Assembly: GCA_025174535.1 (NCBI GenBank)
Contig: JALBUN010000048.1
Location: 2,232,001-2,296,000, forward strand
Origin: Cantharellus purpuraceus
Taxonomy: Eukaryota > Basidiomycota > Agaricomycetes > Cantharellales > Hydnaceae
Direction of reading: 5' to 3'
DNA: 64,000 bases
In this document: positions 38,876-47,860 of the stretch, piece after piece
How the letters are laid out: the number at the start of each line of letters is the position of its first letter
Position numbering within the stretch: position 1 is the stretch's first letter
Notes under the pieces: model-generated
Databases searched by the model: none
What the model saw: only the letters and a program-made list of their open reading frames with translations
What the model was told of the DNA's origin: nothing
Translations under genes and position numbers: made by a program

Positions 38876-39550
38876 TCTATGAATGAATTAAAAGATGAAA
38901 CAGGGGTGAGTCATATAAAAGAACAATAGAAACATCCACCAATACCATCCTCCCTACAGCTCTGAAGGTAAGTCAACCCTGAGTCACATGAAGACTTCAG
39001 TCAGCGTCCACAACAGATACTCCTTATTGTCTTAGTGATCTGTCTCCATATGGTATCCCATTCCAAGGGTATTTGGTCCCTTTGCCTGACATGATGTAAC
39101 CTGAGTTGGATTGAAGTGGGAGGATAGGTTGGTGATGGTGACTGAAACTCTACCTCACGTTCAACTCTTCTATCTGTGTTATGATATAGAGGTGAAATGC
39201 CAAGGAATGTATATGGTTCAACAGAATTGTGAAAGAATATGGGATTGCCAATGGTATAAGAGAGACAAGGTGGGGATCTTGGACATTGAAAGAGTTTTGG
39301 AAGTATTTTGACATGTGGAGGTGGCTTAACATGCCTGTGGAGCTCAGCATATTTTTGATAGTCCTCTGTGTCCAGAGACCAGTGTGACATATTATTAGAA
39401 GAGATGTTGGAGAGAGGAATAGAATTGGAAGCCATGTGAATGATGATGAAAGGATCGGTGTGAATAGAAGGCTGATAATGATCAATGGTGATGAAACATG
39501 AGTGACGATTGATGGCTAGAAATAGAGACTGAGGTGGAGAGGGAGTTGTG
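38876..39550 (-). repeat. left arm of a 0.67-kb inverted repeat flanking the pol region
   Basis: The sequence is the near-perfect reverse complement of about 44750-45423. It contains on the minus strand the same accessory ORF (39435-39001) that the right arm carries on the plus strand; the two 144-residue translations are identical. In the element's sense it is the 3' end just upstream of the H LTR. Confidence 0.85.
39001..39435 (-). CDS. retroelement 3' accessory ORF, 144 aa (inverted duplicate)
   Basis: This is an intact frame identical in protein to 44869-45300. It begins MASNSIPLSNISSNNMSHW and has conserved blocks WSLDTED, PPPHV, IGNPIFF and PYTFLG, shared with the 145-aa ORF at 46391-46828 of a different LTR family. 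Function unknown; there is no recognised domain and no membrane segment. It sits between the pol region and the 3' LTR, where envelope-like or accessory genes of LTR elements occur, but it does not resemble an envelope protein. Confidence 0.5.
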   Translation of the reverse strand: MASNSIPLSNISSNNMSHWSLDTEDYQKYAELHRHVKPPPHVKILPKLFQCPRSPPCLSYTIGNPIFFHNSVEPYTFLGISPLYHNTDRRVEREVEFQSPSPTYPPTSIQLRLHHVRQRDQIPLEWDTIWRQITKTIRSICCGR

Positions 39551-42500
39551 GTGCTATTCCCTCAGTTGAGGGATCAATGGAAAGAAAGGTACACTGACCT
39601 ATTCAGCAGCATACCCTTAGAACTTCCCCCATTTAGGGAAGTTAACCACAAGATTAATCTCATGGATCCTGACAAGGAAATACATTATCACTTGCCTAAG
39701 TGTCCAGAGCACTACCGAGCAGAACTTTCAGAGAAAGTTCTGTGATACACCACTGCTAAATGGTGGGTATCGGCTACAGCCTGGCAGGCTGTACCAATGC
39801 TATCCATTCCCAAAAAAAATGGGAAGCTCTGCACCGTGTTCGACTTGTGCAAACAGAATGATAATACAGTGAAGGATGTAATGCCCTTCCCCCATCAGGA
39901 CAACATTAGACATGATGTTGCCCACTGTACATATCAATCTAAACTCAATATGTCTGAGGCGTACAAACAGATACATGCCAGACCAATGGATATACCCAAG
40001 ATGGTGTTTGCAACTGTCTTGGGGACATTCGTCAGTCAAGTCATGCAGCAAGGGGACTGCAATGCCCCCATGACATTTCAGCGGCTCATGACTGCCATCT
40101 TCTGAGAATATATCAGAAGATTCATCTATGTATATCTGGATGACATATTTGTGTACTCTTGTACTATACAAGAGCATGAACACCACCTAGAGGTATTCAC
40201 TGAGCTCAGGAAAGCACATATGTTCCTGAGCAAGGATAAGATCAATCTATACTCAACAAGTATGGATTGCCTTGGTCACCTAATTGATGACCAAGGTGTG
40301 CATGCAGACACTGATAAAATGCAGCAAATACAAGAGTGGAGACAACCTAGGTCGTACCACAAAGTCCAATGTTTTCTTGGACTAGTGCAGTATCTGGCAC
40401 ACTATATGCCAGACATAACTGCATACACAACCCCTTTATCAGGTTGTGCTCATAATAATTGTCCATTCTTATGGACACCACTGCTAGAGAAATGCTTCAA
40501 AAGCATCAAGCTCCTAGCATGTAGGGCTCCAATATTGAAGCCCATCAATGTCAATAACCCTGATACTATTTGGGTTATTACTGATGGCTCCAAGACTGGA
40601 GTTGGAGCCATCTATGGACAAGGAAAAGATTGGGAGACCTGTCAGCCTGCCAGATTCCTATCCAAGAAATCTAGTGCTGCACAACAGCACTATAAGACCC
40701 ATGAGCATGAGACTATAGCTGTGCTTGAAGCCCTAATGAGATGGGAAGATAAGCTACTAGGATGAAAGTTTGTCCTAGTAACCGACCACAAGGGTCTCAA
40801 ATACTTTGAGACCCAAAAGAACCTGTCTCCTAGACAGATTAGATGGTGGGAGTTCTTATCCCATTTCAACTTTACTACCCTGTATATAGATGGGGTAGAG
40901 AATAAAGTAGCAGATTGTCTATCATGCTACTATGCTGATGACTCCCCAACAGAGAGTCATCCCAACCACATCTACATAAATGCAGATGAATGTCTCAACC
41001 CTGAAGGAGAACTGCTCCCCATGGAACAGTTTGTTGAGATCAGGACAGCAGCAGTCACCCAAAGGTGACTGCTCAAGAAAAAAGAAAACAGAGCGCTAGA
41101 AGCTGAAGCACTCAATATTCAAACAGAATCATTGAATGATGATTCTAATTCCTTTAAAGAAATAGAGGACGTTGGAGTGATGTCATCAGATGATGATGGA
41201 ACACCATTGCGATCCCACATCAAGCATGGGATCAACCTTGTGCAGATTGTACAAGGTACATATAGAAAGGATACTGTCCTTTCTAAGGTGCTGGAAGCAC
41301 CTAAAGAACACACATGATTTGGTGTGCATGATGGTCTAATATGGACCAAAAATATATACAAACACAATGTCATCTGTATACCCCACTCAGCATTCCTGAA
41401 GGGAGGAGGCTGGTCAAGATAATAATCGACCATGCACACCAAGTAGTTGGCCAATTTGGTCAACTAAAAACCACGAATTACATTTGATGGTCATACTGGT
41501 GGCCAAGCATGGCCACCAATGTTGAATCATTCTGCACTTCATCCATGAAGTGCCAAATGAATAAAGACAGTACAAAGAAACCCACAGGGCTTCTTCATAG
41601 CTTGCCAGTACTGGAACAGCCCTGGCAATCAATAGGTATGGACTTTATGGGTCCATTACCCAAAATTGAATGACTGTGACTATCTGTTATTTGAATAATG
41701 TAAATAATTGCTTTGCTGGAGTGTAGTGACGAGCAGAAGTCGAATAGAAAGTGGAGAAGTGGTGGGAACTGGATGTATGCGTAGTCGAATTGAAGATATA
41801 CTTGAGTAGTATCTTCCTACGAAGTTTGATGGGATTTGGTGTGATCTTCGTCTAGATATTGACAATTTGAGCAGGGATCAGGAGCAGATGACTCGAACGA
41901 GAGTAAATGCTTAATAAAAACGTAGCCAGTTATTGTATGGCTTCGTAATTCGAGATTCGAGTTGGATATGCAATATTCTAATAGAATATGCAAAAGCTAA
42001 TAGAAATACGCGTTCGTTCTGGAGATATTCCAGATACGAATAGATTCAGACACACAGATAGAAACAGGTGAGAGGAAATTCTCTAGTCTATTCAAGTGCA
42101 TTACAGATGTGATTTATATATGATACTAAGTCCTATGAATGAGTGAAGTCATTCGTAAATGTCCTGAGTTAATGATGGGATGGATGATGAGATGATGATG
42201 GGGGGAAGTGTCCATGATGATGAAATGATGAAAATAAAAGCGAAAATAATGTCCAGGAAGTTCTGGAACTCACAGGGGCTTCTCCTGTTCCCTATTCCAT
42301 TCCTGTAACCGTCCTCCTTTACCCCCTTTGTCCCTCAAAACCTCCTGAGCCTCCTATATGCTCCTGTTCCTCCCCTGTCCCCTGTAATCCCCCTCTCCTC
42401 TCCCTTCTCCCCAGAAGTCCGGCAGCTAGACGTCCGGCAGCTGGAACAACACTATCTACTGGTAGTCATAGATTGCTTCATGTCACAGGTACATATAATG

Positions 42501-43453
42501 CCTATGAACATGCGTGTAACAGTGAAAGGAGTAGCATGGCTATTCCTTAAAGAAGTTGTACACCTTCACGGTGTACCAGACTCAATCATGTCTGATCAAG
42601 ATCCAAAATTCACATCTATCTTTTGGCGTGAACTACAGCAGATAATGAGAGTGAAACTTTTCATGTCCACAGTGTTCCATCTGCAAATGGATGGAGTAAC
42701 AGAATGAGTGAATCGTTCCACTGGCCAAATACTTTGTACTGTTGTACAAAGTGATCAGAAAGATTGGGCACACAAGTGTCCAATGGTGGAGTTCACGCTA
42801 AACTCCAACATAAGCTCAACAATGGGGTTTACTCCATTTGAGCTTAACCACGGGTATATGCCTAAAATAGGCATGCCCATTAACAATGACACAAGTTCAA
42901 GGGTGTCAAATGATTTGCACAGCAGGCTCAAATGAACCTGCTAGCAGTGCACAATGTGATTATAGAAAGTCGTGTCATTCAGACATTTCATGCCAATAAG
43001 AAATGTCAGGAAGGTTCAACCTTCCAGAGAGGTGACAAAGTCTACCTCTCAACAAAAAACTTGACTCTACCTAAGGGTAGAACCAGCAAACTAGTGCCCA
43101 GGTATATTGAGTCCTATAAAATAATCAAAGCCCATAATAAAGCTTCAACGGTGACACTGGAACTGCCACCAGAAATGACTAGTAGGCCCATTACACCTAC
43201 ATTCCATGTCAGCCTCATTCAACCATATGTGCTGAATGATGAGGTGAGATTCCTGAAACAGGAAGCAATGTCATTGTATGACTTTGGGAATGATGATGAG
43301 CAGGAGTGGCTTGTCGATGAAATCATCACTCATCGATGGATAAGCAATAAAGAACTTGAATTTCAAGTTCTATGGATGTTGGGAGACGTCACCTGGGAAC
43401 CATACACATCATGTAAGGACCTAGAAGCTCTAGACAATTATTTAGAGCTTTGA
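39548..43453 (+). pseudogene. pol region of the hairpin-paved gypsy element
   Basis: Plus-strand frames in order: an RT lead-in (39548-39745, HYHLPKCPEHYRAELSEKVL-like); RT (39797-40180, with a CTVFDLCKQN block and YVYLDDIFVYS); RNase H (about 40560-41068, ITDGSKTGVGAIYG and LVTDHKGLKYFETQ); an integrase zinc-binding and catalytic core (41400-41680 and 42457-42935, with SIGMDFMGPLPK, YLLVVIDCF and IMSDQDPKF); and a C-terminal chromodomain-like end (42932-43453, EWLVDEIITHRWISNKELEF). In-frame TGA codons at 40103, 40763 and 42705 replace arginines. A 767-bp solo LTR splits the integrase. The striking trait is the density of perfect short inverted repeats through the coding sequence, such as 40270-40296, 40583-40612 and 40792-40814. 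The element is dead, but its frames are still readable. Confidence 0.8.
41685..42451. mobile_element. 767-bp solo LTR inserted in integrase
   Basis: It starts TGTTATTTGAATAATG and ends GGAACAACA. It is flanked by a perfect 5-bp target-site duplication CTATC (41680-41684 and 42452-42456). Removal joins the integrase codons for DYLLVVID. Near its right end is a direct repeat GTCCGGCAGCT (two copies four bases apart). An internal stretch (about 41905-42060) resembles the family B LTR. Unlike the surrounding element it is not hairpin-rich. Confidence 0.88.
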
Positions 43454-43888
43454 AGGGTGACTTGAGTGTGAGAACTACCTCATAGATGGTAGTTCTCAGA
43501 GAGACAGAGCCCCAAAGATCTAATGGGGCTCAAGGGGGAGAAGTGGAGCCACCAAGAATAAAGGTAGCTCCTAGCAGGATGCGATAAAGAGCTACCATCA
43601 ATGACAGTAGCTCAACAAGGGGAGAAGGAACTACCTCAATTAAATGGTAGTTTCTAGATAAGGATAGAGCTACCATTACAACAGACAGCTTGATGGTAGA
43701 AAAAAAACTGCTCCCATAGGGAGCAGTTCACTGTCATGCTACTCATAGTAGCATGAAAGGGCTAAGCAATAATTAATTGCATTACACCCATGTGACATAG
43801 TTACTGGAAAATTCTCAATAAAGAATTTTCAAGCTCAGCCATAAAAGGCTAGTGGTGTTTCTTTGAACCACCACAACCCCCCATCAAA
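43454..43888 (+). other. non-coding spacer of the hairpin-paved element
   Basis: No open frame is supported here. The segment between the chromodomain stop and the next ORF is still packed with inverted repeats. Examples are AGAACTACC...GGTAGTTCT (43473-43498), GCTCCCATAGGGAGC (about 43709), TGCTACTCATAGTAGCA (about 43738) and GAAAATTC...GAATTTTC (about 43807). The hairpins are therefore not confined to coding sequence. Confidence 0.6.
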
Positions 43889-44521
43889 ATGTCATCTCTC
43901 AGAAGGGAGATGATGGATGCTCAGGATGAGCATCCAATGGAAGTTGAACAAACTTCCACAGTGGCAGCACCAGCAACAAGTGCTGCAGATATGATCAGGG
44001 GTCATCAAGATGAGATGACCTGGAAAATTGGCAGATGGCACAGTGGCACTGCCATCCATCACCCTCACAGGTGCAACAAGTGCGATGCATATGTGTTGCA
44101 CTTAATTGAGGCCCAAAATGGAGGCCAACTATATCTTTCCACCGCTTCGGTGGAAAGAGCATTAAGAGTTGCATGGCTGCAACTTATACACAACATTGAA
44201 GATGATGTTGTGACACATTATTGTGAAGACTATGATAAGATGTACAAGGATAACTTGGACCTGTTTGTGCAGGTCCAAGAACTCAAAGGACTTCTTGACA
44301 ATGAGAAGTCCAAAGTAACTCGTCTCAGAGATGAGTTAAAAACACTGAAGGAGGCTGCTGATAACACCTCCTACATTCACGACCAAGCTCATGATGGTGC
44401 AATTGGCCCCAGTAGCATCGCTATCATGTGCTATGGCAGGCAAATCATTGCCTGCCATTATGCCATCACAGCCTGTGGCCCCATCATCACAGGAAATGAT
44501 CAATCTCACCAAATAGGATGA
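43889..44521 (+). CDS. accessory ORF of the hairpin-paved element, 210 aa, CxxC and coiled coil
   Basis: This is an uninterrupted frame beginning MSSLRREMMDAQDEHPMEVE. It has a possible metal-binding HRCNKCDAYVLH motif at about residues 53-64. A predicted coiled coil lies at about residues 118-160 (VQELKGLLDNEKSKVTRLRD). The composition suggests a small oligomerising protein; there is no known domain. It lies downstream of pol and upstream of the second accessory ORF. Its DNA contains hairpins such as 44136-44156 (TTTCCACC...GGTGGAAA) and 44254-44279 (10-bp arms). It stays open while pol is broken, so it may be younger, or open by chance. Confidence 0.5.
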   Translation: MSSLRREMMDAQDEHPMEVEQTSTVAAPATSAADMIRGHQDEMTWKIGRWHSGTAIHHPHRCNKCDAYVLHLIEAQNGGQLYLSTASVERALRVAWLQLIHNIEDDVVTHYCEDYDKMYKDNLDLFVQVQELKGLLDNEKSKVTRLRDELKTLKEAADNTSYIHDQAHDGAIGPSSIAIMCYGRQIIACHYAITACGPIITGNDQSHQIG

Positions 44522-44737
44522 TCGCCCAAGCATGCCTTGGGTCAACCCTCAAGGGTTTGAGGGTCAAGATTGGGATGACACCAACGCAATCTGGGAGGGA
44601 TATGACCATGATCATGGCCTCTTCCTGGCTAGCATCCCCAAGGGTGCTAAGCAACCGGTGACGAGCCAGGACGCATCGAGGACATATATCAAACCACTTT
44701 GACAGTCCAGCTCTGCCAGTGTCTTTTTGTATCAAGC

Positions 44738-44746
44738 TTTTAAATA
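44738..44746 (+). promoter_or_regulatory. TATA-like box upstream of the 144-aa accessory ORF
   Basis: TTTTAAATAG lies about 125 bp before the ATG at 44869, inside the element and far from its LTR. A comparable TATA box precedes the homologous ORF at 46391. This suggests separate transcription of the 3' ORF; inference from position only. Confidence 0.35.
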
Positions 44747-44749
44747 GTG

Positions 44750-45423
44750 CCATAACTCCCTCCCCACCTCAGTCTCTATTTCTAGCCATCAATCGTCACT
44801 CATGTTTCATCACCATTGATCATTATCAGCCTTCTATTCACACCGATCCTTTCATCATCATTCACATGGCTTCCAATTCTATTCCTCTCTCCAACATCTC
44901 TTCTAATAATATGTCACACTGGTCTCTGGACACAGAGGACTATCAAAAATATGCTGAGCTCCACAGGCATGTTAAGCCACCTCCACATGTCAAAATACTT
45001 CCAAAACTCTTTCAATGTCCAAGATCCCCACCTTGTCTCTCTTATACCATTGGCAATCCCATATTCTTTCACAATTCTGTTGAACCATATACATTCCTTG
45101 GCATTTCACCTCTATATCATAACACAGATAGAAGAGTTGAACGTGAGGTAGAGTTTCAGTCACCATCACCAACCTATCCTCCCACTTCAATCCAACTCAG
45201 GTTACATCATGTCAGGCAAAGGGACCAAATACCCTTGGAATGGGATACCATATGGAGACAGATCACTAAGACAATAAGGAGTATCTGTTGTGGACGCTGA
45301 CTGAAGTCTTCATGTGACTCAGGGTTGACTTACCTTCAGAGCTGTAGGGAGGATGGTATTGGTGGATGTTTCTATTGTTCTTTTATATGACTCACCCCTG
45401 TTTCATCTTTTAATTCATTCATA
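44750..45423 (+). repeat. right arm of the 0.67-kb inverted repeat
   Basis: It is the reverse-complement partner of 38876-39550, with the accessory ORF in sense. The match ends at 45423, which is exactly where the H LTR should begin. Instead the sequence changes to the 3' end of a B-type element, marking a recombination junction. Confidence 0.85.
44869..45300 (+). CDS. retroelement 3' accessory ORF, 144 aa
   Basis: This is the sense copy of the ORF also found at 39435-39001. It is homologous to the ORF at 46391-46828: shared blocks are WS(L/V)D, PPP(H/Q)V, (I)xxPxF, PYTFxG and a Trp-containing basic C-terminus. It ends a few hundred bases before the expected 3' LTR. Function unknown. Its DNA is not notably hairpin-rich, unlike the pol region beside it. 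Confidence 0.55.
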   Translation, partial: ASNSIPLSNISSNNMSHWSLDTEDYQKYAELHRHVKPPPHVKILPKLFQCPRSPPCLSYTIGNPIFFHNSVEPYTFLGISPLYHNTDRRVEREVEFQSPSPTYPPTSIQLRLHHVRQRDQIPLEWDTIWRQITKTIRSICCGR

Positions 45424-45613
45424 GTGTCAAGAATTCATTCAAGTAATATTACAATCTATTGGAGCAAGAAGGTGGAGTTTTATGATAAGGAAAAGTTGTG
45501 AAAAGTTTGGGAATTTTTTGATTAAGGGATGAGGAGGAGGTGATTTTCGATTTTATTTTGTGAGCCATCCTTTCGTTCTACAGGGTGGCTACTACTCAAA
45601 AAGGGAGGTATTA
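45424..45613 (+). mobile_element. 3' non-coding end of a second B-type element with polypurine tract
   Basis: It is the reverse complement of about 31165-30969, downstream of the chromodomain in copy B. It ends with the purine tract AAAAAGGGAGGTA before the LTR. Nothing of the B pol precedes it here, so only the 3' tail survives at this junction. Confidence 0.7.
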
Positions 45614-46247
45614 TGATGATTTTCATTCGTCATAAACCTCAAGTCAAACGGGTAAAAACTCCTTTCTCTATAAAAAGTTTTTCCCATGACAACACATATT
45701 ATCAGTATCCACATCATTTCTTTTATCATATGTTTCAATCTTACTAAAAGGCTTTTTTATCATGTGATTGTCAAATTGTATATTAACTACAACTGTGTAC
45801 GAGTATCAATAAGGAGATTCACTATTCTTAATCCCTTCCAAGCTGCAAACAAACAGCTTGTGTCAACTTTCTGTCGTTCCTGGAATAACTCCTAAACGAC
45901 CTATTAGATTTGAAATCTTTTGCATATCCCATTAGGATATTGCATCAACTATTGCTATCTCAGCCTACAAACGGTTTGAATCATTACATCCATTTCTATT
46001 AAGCAAACACTTTTTCGAAGTGTTGCTATTCCCATTTCTGCTCAAATATTTTGCAGAAGTCCCAGTTCTTAACCAAATATTCTGATATTTGGTAACATTA
46101 CTCTACTAAACAACACCTTTCCATAGACCCCCCACATATATCTGCATCCTTGCAGTAATTGCTCCCCTATTCAAAATCTACTTCGCCACCATCCCTCACC
46201 TTCATCCTACACTCACCCACAACACCCCTCCATATCTTTTATTAACA
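45614..46247 (+). mobile_element. family B LTR, copy 2
   Basis: It starts TGATGATTTTCATTCG and ends ATTAACA, 634 bp. It is the inverse of the LTR at 30336-30968 and is well conserved with it. It contains CTCTATAAAAAGTT (about 45665), a plausible TATA region. Confidence 0.7.
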
Positions 46248-46323
46248 CATTTCAGAGCTGCAGAATAGGCACAGTGAAGCTTAGCGCTCACCAAATTCAT
46301 CCATGCCGAAATTCCACTAACTG

Positions 46324-46330
46324 TATATAA
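46324..46330 (+). promoter_or_regulatory. TATA box of the 145-aa accessory ORF
   Basis: TATATAAG lies 61 bp upstream of the ATG at 46391, within the internal part of the G element and not in an LTR. It is a good match to a eukaryotic TATA box at a suitable distance. Confidence 0.5.
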
Positions 46331-46390
46331 GCCAGTGAATCCACTTCCCCTTCCTCAGTAAAACCATCATCGTTCACTACCCAACCCACC

Positions 46391-46828
46391 ATGCCTTACC
46401 AGTCTGAATCCACCCCTCTACGCTCACTCCGTTCCTACCCATCAATCACTTGGTCAGTTGACTCAAGGGATACTGCACGTGCTGTAGAGGATTATAACCT
46501 CCCATCTCCACCTCCACAAGTTCATTTCCCCTTCTGGCATCATAATCCATCAAGACGCCAGACATACTACATCAGGGACCCTCTATTCATCAGCAACTAT
46601 GACATACCATACACCTTCCAAGGGCTCGCCGGTAAAGTCACCTATGAGGGAGGGGAGATGATACTTGGAGCAGTTTTCAGCATGAATGATCCCATATCCT
46701 CTGGAGAGTTCACCATCCCACTTTACCCCAAGGCAGAGAAGAGTCACCATCAACACTCGTCATGGGCTCTACTTTGGCAGAGAGTGAGAAGGGACCTTGC
46801 AGAGTGCTTCAGGGTGTGTCTCTCTTGA
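46391..46828 (+). CDS. 3' accessory ORF of the G element, 145 aa
   Basis: This is an intact frame beginning MPYQSESTPLRSLRSYPSIT. It shares ordered blocks with the 144-aa ORF at 44869-45300 although the two belong to different LTR families. It lies just upstream of a polypurine tract (AAGAGGGAGGTGA, 46869-46881) and the 3' LTR. No known domain; predicted soluble, with a basic C-terminal helix (WQRVRRDLAECF). Conservation between lineages suggests it was, or is, a functional retroelement protein. Confidence 0.6.
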   Translation: MPYQSESTPLRSLRSYPSITWSVDSRDTARAVEDYNLPSPPPQVHFPFWHHNPSRRQTYYIRDPLFISNYDIPYTFQGLAGKVTYEGGEMILGAVFSMNDPISSGEFTIPLYPKAEKSHHQHSSWALLWQRVRRDLAECFRVCLS

Positions 46829-46881
46829 GATGGATGGGACGATAGTGCATATCAAGACGACATGCATTAAGAGGGAGGTGA

Positions 46882-47242
46882 TGTCAGGGTTCAAATAAGT
46901 CATATCTATTTTTAGTATTTTCTCTTGACACCCCTATCAGCGCAGCCTGTCAGGGTGTGTCTCCCCTATTTCATTGCCCCTATCACTTCCCCTATCTTTC
47001 CTCCCCTATCTTGGTTCTCCTATCCGTCTCCATCATTTAGTATAAAGACTCGCCTTGGTGCAGTGTAATCCCCTCAGCTTGATCTCTGAGGATATCCGCT
47101 GTACCAGGTAAGTCCCATGTATTTATCAGAAACAGCTGTATAGACTGAGGATATCCACTGTACCAGCTGGCATTATTTCTTATCGGCTCTCACTTATTGA
47201 GCATCTTGTTGTTGTGGCCTCATCATCAGCGTCGCCCTCACA
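46882..47242 (+). mobile_element. family G LTR, 3' copy (361 bp)
   Basis: It starts TGTCAGGGTTCAAATAAG right after a polypurine tract and ends CGCCCTCACA. TATAAAGACTCG near 47041 is a likely promoter core. It matches the inverted copy at 58988-59349. The bases after it, TTCAT (47243-47247), pair with ATGAA after the other copy, so the two are the two LTRs of one inserted element. Confidence 0.85.
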
Positions 47243-47860
47243 TTCATCAGCTGGCTTGATCAGCATTTCTTGCATCATATTGCATCATTTGCTCCTCATA
47301 TTGTGTTGTTGTGCCCTGGGGATTTGTATATGAAAGGGTGCTAGTTTTCACCTTTTGGATCAATCAACAAGTTTTCAGCCAACGCTCTAAAGTCACAGTC
47401 CACGCTCTAAGTCTATGCTCTATGCTCTATATCACAATCCATCAGCTCTACACTGAGGTAAAGCACCTTGGTTCAATGATCAGATTTCCCTCCCCCACTG
47501 AGAGGTTGCATCTCCTGAAACCAGCCTTTGCATACCTCTCAACTGGGCCCCCCATCATCCTCCAGTCACAGAGCATGATCAACCATCTTGCCAGAAAGTC
47601 CCAGAGCACAATCTACCATTTTGACCATCCTTTTCACTCTCCATCATCCTCCAGTCCCAGAGCACTATAAATAGGCTCAACAGCACCCTCTTCATTCACC
47701 CTCACCAGACACAGAGCACTATTACACTTACCCATACTCAGTGCTACCCCTCAGCCTGACTGTTCTTTGGTGTGCTGAACAACTGCGTTACACACCATCT
47801 GTTTGCTAGGACTGTTGTGCACACGCTTATAGGATCTATTCAATAAGCGAACAGACAACA
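47243..47860 (+). mobile_element. 3' part of the H LTR plus leader
   Basis: It continues the H LTR (match to 38742-38342 reversed) from the G insertion site to about 47781, including TATAAATAGG near 47665. The first about 80 bases of the leader follow (match to the gag start region near 38320). At about 47860 it switches abruptly to minus-strand protease sequence, a rearrangement junction. Confidence 0.65.

Noticed and set aside
43470..43760. Hairpins near the end of the hairpin element as transcription terminators
   Set aside because: Intrinsic hairpin terminators are bacterial, there is no following T-run, and the same hairpins occur everywhere in the element including mid-gene.
38876..45423. 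Inverted-repeat-flanked pol region as a DNA transposon with long terminal inverted repeats
   Set aside because: The arms are retroelement 3' ends with an accessory ORF adjoining an LTR, the interior is gypsy pol, and no transposase or target-site duplication is seen at the outer ends. Recombination between elements explains it better.
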